Source: Pomphorhynchus laevis (taxonomy: Eukaryota; Acanthocephala; Palaeacanthocephala; Echinorhynchida; Pomphorhynchidae). Taken from it: DNA of 64,000 bases. Each line of letters opens with the position of its first letter. Within the stretch, counting starts at the first letter, position 1. Under the pieces are notes generated by a model, which saw nothing but the letters and a program-made list of their open reading frames with translations, was not told the DNA's origin and did not search any database. The stretch lies in contig WNNJ02001666.1 in assembly GCA_012934845.2 (NCBI GenBank), positions 31,495 to 95,494 of the forward strand, written 5' to 3'. Positions 44,086 to 54,500 of the stretch are shown piece by piece. Both the position numbers and the translations under genes were made by a program.

Positions 44086-46830
44086 AAAACCTAAGTAATA
44101 CTTTTGATTTTCTAATATCATTACATCGGTCATTGTAATCGGGCATTATTTTTATGAGTACAAATATCGAGACTTATTCAATATATTTATAAACCGATAT
44201 TACACGCTATTAATGAGATGAACGCATAGCTTTTCATTAAAATATACAAATTATAACGCCTGGATTTTGCGAATACTTCGATAACAAATGGTAAATTGTT
44301 TGGATTTGTTAATATTATTTGATGATCTCGAATGTATTTCCTATCGTTATTTACTGCCAAATTATTTTAAATCATCTAAGAATTTCTCAGTTACAACCTC
44401 AGCGTTGCATATACTGTTGATTAACGAGCAAGTCAATCACTGTAATAGTTAACTGATTTTTGTAGTGTGTTTGCTGTTTTAGTGGTTGGACTACAACCCA
44501 TCTTCATGAACATCTTTACACACGAACAAGTTAAGAACGAAGCCTAAATACACTATGCGTCTATCTACGATTTAAGTTGAATATCAAATTAAGGAATTAT
44601 CATTTTATGATTAAATCTCAAAAAACTAATCTCGTATAATTTAAGATTAATGGTAATTATTAATATTGAAAATAAAGCAATGGTTCCCGACATAATTTGT
44701 TCATACTCTTGTAATCAAATCTATAATCTAGAATACTCTCTTAAAAACCAAATTAACTTTTCTTAAAAGTAAAGTTGTTTAATTGTTCTCTGGAAATCGA
44801 ATAATCTCCTGAACTAGACGCGGCAACGCTTTCTTGAGCGAGGTAAGGCAAACCCTTAAAATCAAATTAATACATGTGGGCCCAACTTTGAAAACCACTA
44901 AAGTCGCATTTCAAGTAATTTTGTATATTTTTGATTAGCTTTAATTTATATTGGGATAAATCTCTACTAAAATCTCTTAAGTATTTCTATGGTTGCCAAT
45001 AGCGAAAATAGATTACCAGCAATGTCTGCATACCCCTCAAAGTTATTATTTTGTCCATATAAATACCATTAGTACTTCAATTTCACGTGATCTCGTTTTA
45101 ATCTTTATACTATCTGGATTCAATGTCATCTTTATACATTTAGAATATTGTTATATACAAATATACACTTTTATCACCGAACGATCATCTGCACATGTTT
45201 ACCGGCTGTGCCTTTATTGACGCTAACTTGTTTACTTTTACATTAAAATTACTGAATATTTAAATTGATAAACCGCAAATATTAAGATTCTACTTGGCTT
45301 TAAATTTTTTGGTACCCTAATTGCATGTATAAAAGATATTAAAAAGAAACAAAAGTTGAAATATGGCATCTTTATATAAATGCGTCTTTATTTGATACAT
45401 CTTAAGTAGGTTAATTAATATAAAAAGGTATATACAATCCCTAGAAGAGATGAACACAATCAGTAATAATGTGTCCATCTTATAAGTAAAAAACTTAATC
45501 TAAGATTATTGGAGCGTAATTATGAAAAAATTATTATTTAATAAATCCAAAATATTATAATTAATCTTACAATTATTAAATTTCTTATTTAATATGTTTC
45601 TTATTATTAAATTATTAGTGAATCAGAGAGTAATTCTCATTAATTATCTAGTTACGAAAGAATTTGAATTAGAGAGTAATTCTCATAAAATGAGGAAGAA
45701 TAAATGTTACGAAAGAATTTCGAAAATTACGTACTTAGTGTGTTTGATCACTTTTTGTGTTAACCACGAAAACTAATTTTCTGGTTGATATATGAACGCG
45801 CTGCTCGTACTCTTTATATAAAAGAATATATTTGCTGATGTTGTATCTTTTATTATTTTGACTGCTAAAGTAGTGTACTCTATTTTATGATTTTGTTTTA
45901 TGAAACAAGTAAGACTTTTACATAAAATGTATGTATTTTTGACGTCGGCTGGCTCTTTTGTTTGTAGTACTGATTTGATTCACTTTTAAATTAAATTTAA
46001 ATTTTATCTTTTTTAAAAGATTCATTTTTTAAAACGGTCACCCACTTTGACCGTTTTCAAGTTGGTACGAATAATTCAATTTTTAAATTAATTAAAAATG
46101 CTTTCATTATTTATGGATAACGGTGAATCACCAGAATTCTTCCAGATTCACCAGAATTCTTCCATCACCAGAATTCTTCCATTAAGAATAAATGATAGAA
46201 TTTTTCATCTTTGTGCTTTTTCGGTTTACGCATCCACATTTCTATCTAAAATAAAATGATCGTTTTTATTTACTAATAATTCTGCTTTCTTCACATAGAG
46301 ATAGTTATTAACACTTCCTTGTTAGTAAGCCAGTGTCCTTTGATAATGCCATTGTCAGCGCCTATGCAATAGTATACGACAAGTTTTTTCTGTTAAAGTG
46401 TGAAATTAGTCGGCTTAATTATGATAAATCACCCGACATAATTATTACGTTTGAACTATTTCTTTATTAATTGTCTGTCGACAGAGATAAGCTATGTAAT
46501 TAGTTTTTTAATTAGTCAGGCTGTCCATTTTAAGAACAAATGTATTTCGGTTTTACTGTCATGTACTAATTAAGCTAACATTTATTTAATAAGATTGAAC
46601 ATAGTGCTATTTGATAGTCAATGACATAGATAAGTAGTTGGAAAAATGCAGATTGACGATTGTCTATTTAGATTTTGAAATAATATCAAACTAATCAAAT
46701 AATGCAAAATCGAGAATCGGAAACTACGGGATTTCGCTCCCATTTCAATTGTATTATATTATTTCGATTATATTAATGTGTATGGAATATATTGCTGTAT
46801 TATCAGAATGTGTATATTGTATATTAACAG
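44086..46830. other. AT-rich DNA without recognised exons
   Basis: A hairpin AAACGGTCA/TGACCGTTT lies at ~46033-46056 and a short triplication of CACCAGAATTCTTCC at ~46128-46180. Further exons of the ENPP-like gene were looked for (catalytic and HGM motifs) but not found. Confidence 0.4.
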
Positions 46831-47297
46831 AATTAATATACAAGGTTTACAGAACACGGCAACTTCAAAAATATCATTTTTCAAACAATAGCCGTCTTGG
46901 TTCTCTTATAATAATAGCTGATCTCGGATATCTCATTTAAATCGAATATTTCCCTACGAAATTCGGCACAAAGTATTAAATCGCTGGCTTGATTGCTTCT
47001 ATAACATTTTTATTCTTAGAAGGGAATCATGGATATTTAAACAATGTTGAAGACATGCATACAATCTTTATGGCTAAAGGACCTTCATTTCGACCAAATT
47101 CCTCAATTGACTATATGAAAATTGTAGACATATTTCCTTTGTTAGTAGAACTGCTTAAGCTAGATTCACACATTTCAATGCAGATATCAAGTATTAACAA
47201 ATTCGATGTAGGCTTGTTGCAGACAACTGTTCCATTACTTAATTATGTACCTCAAGTACATAATATGTACCTTAGTATAAATATATTAAATTATTAA
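46831..47297 (+). pseudogene. ENPP-like (ectonucleotide pyrophosphatase/phosphodiesterase) C-terminal fragment, two exons
   Basis: Exon A (from 46831 after TATTAACAG) reads LIYKVYRTRQLQKYHFSNNS, then RLGSLIIIADLGYLI, matching the ENPP stretch VYxxxxLPxRxHYxNNxRIxPLLLxADEGW. Exon B (from 47020 after TATTCTTAG) reads GNHGYLNNVEDMHTIFMAKG then PSFRP and VDIFPLLVELLKL, matching GxHGYDNxxxxMHPIFxAxGPAF and VDIYPLMCxLLxL. His in GNHGY corresponds to a metal-binding residue of the family. Both exons begin in phase 1. Exon A meets a stop before any GT donor, and the catalytic N-terminal half is not visible, so I read this as a pseudogene or a partly missed gene. Known role: hydrolysis of nucleotide or lipid phosphodiesters at the cell surface. 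Confidence 0.6.
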
Positions 47298-48299
47298 GTT
47301 ATTGAAGTTATTCTATGCGCAGATTCACAAATTTTAATCTAATCTTAAAACTACAAAAATAAAAAGAAAAAATAAAATAAACAAAATCGTTAAAATTTGA
47401 ATTATTAAAATATTATTTTTCATTGCCGAATACTTTTAATTGGTAATTAATCTGAATAATTTGATCATCCTGTTGCCCTTGACGATAAATAAAACAAGCA
47501 ACTGCAGATAAAATTCAATTTGTCTATAATTGCGAAACATGTTTTTTTGATCGATAAAGGAATTGCATTGAATTTCTTCATTATCAGTATAATTCCTATT
47601 AAATGTTTACTCTTAAAGTATTCAATTGTTGTGAATTATCATTAATGCCAAGTAGTTCTAATTTCACATTCCTTTTGTTTCTACTGTATCACAATTTCAG
47701 TTATCATTCTCTAATAAAGTAAATTGTAATTATTTTTGCTCATGACTTCAGAATTAGAATAAGAAACTTGATGTAAACCAATTTTACGCTAGTCGTTAAT
47801 TTTTACTACTGGGAGAATGTTAGATCATTCGTTTCTCATGATAATTTAGATTTTCTTGTTTGATGAATGTGTAGTTCCTGCTTTGTTGGAAAATAATGAA
47901 TCTTCGTCATAAAAAGTAAAATATAAATAGATAGAATTTTTAGTACTTTAGCTTAAATATAAGTGCAACATGATGTTATCAAGTTAGTTTCATTATTGCG
48001 GCTTCAAATAATTAAACTTTATTGCAAATTAGTATTTTTAGGCTTTTTCATTTTTTATACAATTAAAATTATTTAATTTTAATTGTATTATTTTAATTGA
48101 ATTTTATTATTAAAATATCTTTTTATACATTTACAAAGCATTTAGTGACAGTCGATGAATATAATGATAATTTTCACAGTCGTTGCAGCTAATGTAATTT
48201 AAATTATAAATTATAAATTTAAATATAATTTTGAGCATAATTTCAAACTTTTTAAACTTATATAAAAGATTAAAGCGCTAATAATTAGTAACAACTATA
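47298..48299. other. AT-rich non-coding DNA
   Basis: No gene or repeat is recognised. Confidence 0.4.
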
Positions 48300-48530
48300 A
48301 TGCCGTATCGCTCTGCGATACGGGCGCTGACTCTAATAATACTTTTGTATTTGTCTGTTGACTTGAAGGTTGTCTTGTAATAATCATCCTTATGATGAAC
48401 CCTTCATAACTGTGGTGGAGGATCCCTGAACACTTTTAAAATCCGGACCCCACTGATGAATCTCAATAAGCAGAAACCGGTCTAGGGATTTGATTGCTGA
48501 TGGACTGTGATGGTTTCCTATATATATATA
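48300..48530 (+). repeat. SINE-like element with decayed type I hammerhead
   Basis: A GC-richer island. It opens with a hairpin CCGTATCGC/GCGATACGG (48303-48323). Near its end CCCCACTGATGAATCTC, then AAGCAGAAACCGGTCTAGGG keeps CUGAUGA, GAAAC and GUC in ordinary order, with a very short stem III as in schistosome ribozyme repeats. Stem II has decayed; stem I CCCCA/TAGGG has one mismatch. Probably inactive. Confidence 0.45.
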
Positions 48531-48593
48531 ATTTCAATTTAAAACAAACCAGACTACAGCAAAATTTATTCGACAATATTTAGGACAAAAATA

Positions 48594-48620
48594 AACGTTT
48601 CGGCTAAGGCCTTTTTCAGT
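48594..48620 (-). ncRNA. Hammerhead half-motif, decayed
   Basis: Minus strand CTGAAAAAGGCCTTAGCCGAAACG: GGC/GCC stem II and CGAAAC are kept, while the core CUGANGA has become CTGAAAA. Relic. Confidence 0.4.
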
Positions 48621-48624
48621 ATAT

Positions 48625-50365
48625 ATATAATAACTATATATAATTAAATTCTCCTTAAATTGATGACTAGGATGCATTATTTGAATACAAATTTACAATA
48701 TATGTGATTAGTAAACTGGTAAAGTACTTTACTAGTTTACTAGTAAAGTACTTTATATACATAATCTGTGTAATTATCAGTAAATAAATCCATATATTAT
48801 TGAAAGATTAGTCATCCGTTTTTCTAGTTTTAAATATATTATATTTATAAATATAAATATATTATAATAATTATTATAATTTTTATCATTATAGATATAT
48901 TATAATATCTTTAATATTTTTATAATTTATAAATATTTTTAAAAATATAATTTTAGAAGTATAGTATATATAATAACTTAAAACAATTATTGCATATATT
49001 AATATCAAATATTAATATAATTATATAATTATTATATAATTATATAATTGATTAATAATATCTATATAATTACATCTCTCAGTAGGATGTAATTTGCCTA
49101 TTTTTTACGCTATTATTTTTATCGAACGAAACAAAATTATTATTTTGTTATAGATTAGATTTTTAAGCTTAGATTTTAAGGCAATTGTGATTTTATTCCT
49201 TACTTTTGAAGGTATGAATGATAACTTCATATTTATTTAAGCTAAAATTTTCTTTTGGTCTGTATCTTTATTTAGTTTGCTATTTGAAAGTTATATGAAT
49301 TAAATGCCATATCAGTACCACTAGAAATAAAAAAGTAAAATTAAAATAAAATAGTTTAATTTGATGTATAATATTACGAACGTGATAATATTAAATCACG
49401 TGTTTGGATGACTCATTTATAAATTTGGAAGAACGCTCTGAATTACATTGTAAAAAACGATGAACAAAAAATTCACTTCTAAAACAGTATTAAATTCGTT
49501 TATTCCTACATATGACGAGCAAATAATTATTGACGAATGTATATCACAGTAAGTATCGAAGAACGATCTAAACATTAAAAACTTAATAAATATATCAAAG
49601 TAGAAGGTGCGTGGAGAACAATTACTATCTTATTATTTTAACATTTTTTAAATATAGAATTACACAATTTGCACAACACAAAATTGTTTTTAACATTTAA
49701 AATTAAATTCAAAATTAAACGTTACGTACATCATTACAAAACAATCAGATATTCAGATAATATCTGATGATTTTATATAAATAATAAACAAATTAAGGTA
49801 AATAGTTCTTAGAAGCAGAAGTTTCTAATCCGTTTTAGATAATCTTCTTCAACAGTCTACCCTTCCTTTGATTTCTACACTCAATTTCAGAATTTTCATC
49901 CTTTTTTCCTACTTTTAGGGAATTATTGATCTTTATTATTTGAAAAAATTTGCATGTTATTATTTTTGATATAACAATTTTAGGATATTGTTTTAAGTTA
50001 CAAAACATGCAGAGCTCATACTTTTACGTTAATATAGAAGGTGATCAGGATAATGCAAGTTTTTAACGAACAAAATCCAAGAAAAATAAATGATTATTAA
50101 ATCATAGTTAATTTTAGATCAGTGATAACCATTAAGTTCAAACATTATAAGCGTTTGGATAAAGAAGGACGTAATTATAAAATTACGACTTTAATAATAA
50201 ATAATAACCCACCGTTCATGTTATGAGCAAACTTTGTTTAAATATTAAATAATAAGAACGTTATTTTTGTAATTTACTCGTTATCTTTCCAATATTCAAT
50301 TATCGCGTAGATAATTAAATATTATAATATTCAATTATATTGTATTATTAATTTAAACAATTAAT
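48625..50365. other. AT-rich non-coding DNA
   Basis: Palindromic TTTACTAGT/ACTAGTAAA words near 48714-48752 and long TATAAT runs at 48840-49070. No gene. Confidence 0.45.
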
Positions 50366-51241
50366 AATACAATACAGTATTTTATTGGCAAAAAATATAT
50401 TTTCATTTACCTTTTCATTTATATGTCATAGTCCAAAATAATGTGGATCCTCCCCCGTAAACCAAACATATCTCCTCCCACTGTATCTTTTGCTTCATCG
50501 ATCATCCCCATAGTCCACAATCTCACTTTCTTAGACTTCCATTTCGATGATCACATTTCCCTTAAACCCTTCGTCCGTGACAAGGTCCGCTCATCTAACT
50601 TAATTCTCCGTGACATGTGCCGTATCTGCCCCCTTATCGACTTCCGTTCTTGTATGTCTCTTCTTTCATCGCTTCTTTTCCCTAAAATCGATTACTGCTT
50701 TAGCATTTTCGCCAATTCTCCAAAATCCATAATCCTACCCCTACAACGAATAGTTAACACCTCCGTTCGAGTGCTCTATCGTCTCCGTCGCTTCGACCAC
50801 ACATCCACATATCTTGCTCAACTCTCCTGGCCCACCATCCACATCCGCATCAAACTCCGCCTTCTCGTTACTTTTCGTCTCATCGCTGTCGGCTCCCCGT
50901 CGTTCATCAAACTTCCTTTCTTAGACGACACTCGACCCGCCTCGCTATCGCTTCGTTCCTGTCATACCATCTTACTCCACGTTCCTAATTACTCCAACAA
51001 CTATGGTATCCGATCCTTCCTTTTCGCCGCCTCACTCGCCTGGAATCAACTCCCTCTCGACGTCCGCCGCGCTCCCTCCTTTATCACATTCAAACACCTC
51101 CTCCGTTCACACCTTCTCGACACCTGATTCACAGTCTTGTTTTGTTTTGGTCATGTAAGCGTGCGCTGGTACGCATTTGCCACGTTAAAATATATCTTTT
51201 TTTAAATACAATACAGTATTTTATTGGTAAAAAATATATTT
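50366..51241 (+). mobile_element. 5'-truncated LINE insertion with ~37-base target-site duplication
   Basis: AATACAATACAGTATTTTAT... at 50366-50402 recurs at 51205-51241 with a single difference, bracketing a GC-rich ~0.8 kb insert. The insert holds the C-terminal part of an RT-bearing ORF and a short 3' UTR ending in TTTTTTT rather than poly(A). Truncation at the 5' end plus a long duplication is the signature of target-primed reverse transcription. The near-identity of the duplication and the open frame indicate a recent insertion. Confidence 0.85.
50441..51127 (+). CDS. LINE ORF2 C-terminal part (RT thumb and tail, CR1/Jockey-like)
   Basis: An open frame of 228 codons. Visible features: FLDFHFDDHISLKPFVRDKV (family LGxxxDxxLxxxxHI), SLLFPKIDYCFSIFANSP (family xxxPxLDYCxxVWxxxP), LQRIVNTSVRVLYRLRR, LSWPTIHIRIKLRLL (family LxWLPxxxRIxYKLxxL), NYGIRSFLFAASLAWNQLPL (family R T VG R S FAVAAPxLWNSLP) and FKHLLRSHLLD at the end. 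The catalytic FADD part was lost by 5' truncation. The true ORF began far upstream, so the ATG at 50441 is not a real start. Confidence 0.8.
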   Translation: MWILPRKPNISPPTVSFASSIIPIVHNLTFLDFHFDDHISLKPFVRDKVRSSNLILRDMCRICPLIDFRSCMSLLSSLLFPKIDYCFSIFANSPKSIILPLQRIVNTSVRVLYRLRRFDHTSTYLAQLSWPTIHIRIKLRLLVTFRLIAVGSPSFIKLPFLDDTRPASLSLRSCHTILLHVPNYSNNYGIRSFLFAASLAWNQLPLDVRRAPSFITFKHLLRSHLLDT

Positions 51242-51391
51242 ACGGCATATAAAATAAATTATATGTAATAAGTCATATATAATACGTCATAAATAAAAAT
51301 GATTTCAATTAAATTTGCAAAATATAAGACGAAAGTCTTTCATTCAATTTATTTGTCAATAAAGAAAAGAGTCGAGTGATCGTAAGCCGAC

Positions 51392-51474
51392 ATTAAAAGG
51401 CCCGGAACGTATAAAGTAGGTATTTGATCAATAGGTGATGAGGTCCACTAATACTAAAATTAGACGTACTAATG
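51392..51474 (+). ncRNA. Decayed permuted hammerhead-like motif, related to P1
   Basis: Plus strand: AGGCCCGGAACGT, GTAGGTATT, CAATAGGTGATGAGGTCC, CTAATAC, ACGTACTAATG. It aligns with the P1 unit (AAAGGACCGAAACAC, GTAGG, CTGATGAGGTCCA, GTGTA-CAGTG). Stem III ACGT/ACGT and part of stem I CAATAG/CTAATG remain, but CTGATGA has become GTGATGA and GAAA has become GGAA. It is an isolated fossil copy of the family. Confidence 0.45.
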
Positions 51475-54183
51475 TTGGTTTATAGATTGGGTTAAAGCAA
51501 CGTGCAGTGTAAATTGATATGTAAAATTGATATGTAAAACTGAAAAATTATATTTAGAATTTATATTAAATATATTATATAATATATTATATTAATTCTA
51601 AAATAAATTCTAAAATATTATAAATTTATATAAATTAAATATTATATATTATAAATTATATAAATTTATATAATTTATATTATTTAAATTCCAAAATTAT
51701 TCTTTTAGAATTTGTCCTTTACATTAATATTAATCTGTTAATTTATACCTAAATAATTAAGTAAGATTATTAATTGTTAATTATGCTAAAATATAATTAA
51801 TTATTAAAATTAGTTAAGGAAAAGAACACTGAGATAATTAATGTTTTGTGATCCCAACACAAAATCATTAATTTTATATAACAGTTCAAAATAAAGAAGG
51901 TAAATTTTCGTTCATTGTGGTCACCTTTTTGAAAAATTGTATTTGTAAACGCTAATTTGTTGTGAATAACAAATATAATTTTTACCTTTTTTAGTAATTC
52001 AAATGATGTACTTTACCACAAACATGCATTTCGTTCTTAAAACACATTTCCTAGCAAATACGATAGCGCAGATGAAAACGTTAAATCAAGCGTTATTTTA
52101 TATCAAAACATGTCAAAATAAACGATATGTTTTAAATTATGTCATGTGTTTACAAATTTGTAATTTGTGAACATTTTTTTTATTGTTAACGCTATGAAAA
52201 TTACTACAAATAGGTTTATGGTAATGATAATTACAGAAGTTAAGTCGACCTAGTTGTTTACCTTAGCTCCTCCTATTATCAATTATGTGAAAGATAAATT
52301 ACATCACTTTTAATTCATTATTTTAAACTGTATATGCTGAATTGACGAATCTCACTCCATCACATTTTAATCTCTTTGAAGTGTAAAAGATGCAAAACAA
52401 ACATTATAATTAGGTTATCTTACTACACATATTTAGTGTTGTAAAAATGGAAGGTGAGGTTTAGTTTTTTGTGCTTTTTTAAGTGCCCATGGAAATTTAA
52501 TATGATTCAGGTTGCGATACTTGGCATTCGAATAATTTAAATCAATTTGTTTCTTATAGCAATTGGGAATTCCGTTGTTTTACCATTGATCAGCAAAATC
52601 ATATAACGTAAAAGTTTAAATTTGCTAAAATTCCTTTTTAGCATAAAATAAATAAATAATTTATTTGAACAACATTTAATTATTAGACATTCACGTTTCG
52701 ATAAACTCGATAGTACTCGAACCATCATAATATTTTACTGTTTATGAATCGGTAAATTTATAATTTATTTACGATTAAGTGTGTTGAAAAATATAACTAA
52801 AATAAATATTTTTTAAATTATAAAAATTACAGATATTTTATTACACTAATGATATAGATGTAATTGGACCTTTTAGTACAATTAACCGACAAAGTATGAA
52901 TCAGCGATGCAATTGCATGATTTAAACAATATATTGTAGATATTCGACAATATCGACATTACATATGTATATACTTGTCGAATGCGCCATATTAATCATA
53001 CGGCCTCTACTCGCAGCAATTTCGACATTCATCAGCATACTAAAGACTAGGATATTCTCAAAGATATTGCTACTTTATATAATAAAAATAAAAACGAATA
53101 CATCATATAAATACGAGTTTAATACGCTGTATACAAATTTAGATTTAGCAGATATTAGTGAGGCGTTAGTAAATTGTATTATTTAATTTTTTAATTTTTA
53201 TTTAACATCATTTATAATTGAAAAATAGTATCAAATACGTAAACTTAGCTGATCTGATTTATTATATTACAAATTAGTTTATAAATTATGAATATTTTGT
53301 AAACTGGACTAACAACATGTCGACTAAAATGCATATTGAATAAAGAATTGTTACTAATTTAATATTAAAAGCACAGTTACAGTGTTTTAATTATTAAACA
53401 TTCGATAAAATGTTTTATACTGGGCAACATGTCAATAAACATGTTACAATATATTACATGTTACAATATTACATGTCAAAAAAATGCAGAAGGATAAAAA
53501 TATTTTTACTAATTTAACTCAATAAATAGCTACTTTAGCTACTGTGTATTTTAGCTAAAATAATTTTCATTAGTTCATATTGTATTGCTAAATTGGTTTA
53601 TTTATAAAGGATTTGAATAATCATGATGAAATTTTTTCAACATGATGAAATTTTTCATCATGTTGAAAATATTTCAACATGATGAAAATATTTCAACTCT
53701 TTATAATGATGTAAGAGTGTTGAACTTTACTAAAAGATATGTGAAATTCGTTTTAGCAAAAGTTTGTTCAATTGTTTATTTTATAAAATAAATCTTATAT
53801 CTTATTTTAATAATAAATCAATTTTAATCTCTTATTTTATCTCTTATCTATATTTTAACTAATAATTAATCTCTTTCATTAATAAACAAGATTCTTTCCT
53901 TGAAATTCTTCTTTTTAAAAATTTGCTATGCGTTTATATTTCATGACTTTTAATTTCACATTTAACTGAATTCTAAAAAGTTCATTGTAACCGTTATGTA
54001 GTGAACATTTTGAAAGCATTTTGATTTTTCGTTTGTACCAATCAATTTACCTTGAAAATGATTTTAATACGCACTTCTCGTTCGTAGAAATCTGGAAAAA
54101 TGTTTTTTTTTCTCTCTCAAAGAAATTAGTCATTTTATATTTTTCTCGATATTTTTGGGTATTTAGATTTTATTTTTGTTTAG
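51475..54183. other. AT-rich non-coding DNA upstream of the ZFHX exons
   Basis: A hairpin cluster CAACATGATGAAA/TTTCATCATGTTG is repeated three times in alternating orientation at ~53618-53698. No exon is recognised. It probably forms intron or upstream DNA of the ZFHX gene. Confidence 0.45.
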
Positions 54184-54500
54184 ATTCACACACCGACGTT
54201 TATTTAAATAGCAACGGTAATTCACGATCACACGAATCAGATCACCACCACAGCCGCAAGTGTATATTATGCGAAGCTCTATTACCTTCCTCGGTATGGA
54301 TTTTATAACATATGGAATATTAATGCTCGTTTTATTCTCATAGACAAACCTTAAACACCATTTAATTACCGCACACCATGTTGTTGATTCATGTCTAAAA
54401 AACGTATTGCGTTTATCGCAAAAATATCACCAGCAATGTGAACAAAATGGATCTACCTATTATCAGCACACTAGGAGGCAATATTCCGATGACGATTCAG
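54184..54500 (+). CDS. zfh-2: ZFHX gene, two exons encoding a C2H2 zinc finger
   Basis: Exon 54184-54293 follows TTTTTGTTTAG and ends TCG before GTATGG; exon 54344-54500 follows TTCTCATAG and ends GATTCAG before GTACGA. Joined, they read ...SRKCILCEALLPSS then TNLKHHLITAHHVVDS, a finger C-x2-C-x12-H-x4-H split by a 50-base intron. The first exon needs two bases to complete its first codon (phase 1 in); the second ends in phase 1. The rest is rich in His, Ser, Asn and Gln. The link to the homeodomain exon rests on strand, spacing and phase, since one finger alone does not identify the family. Confidence 0.7.
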
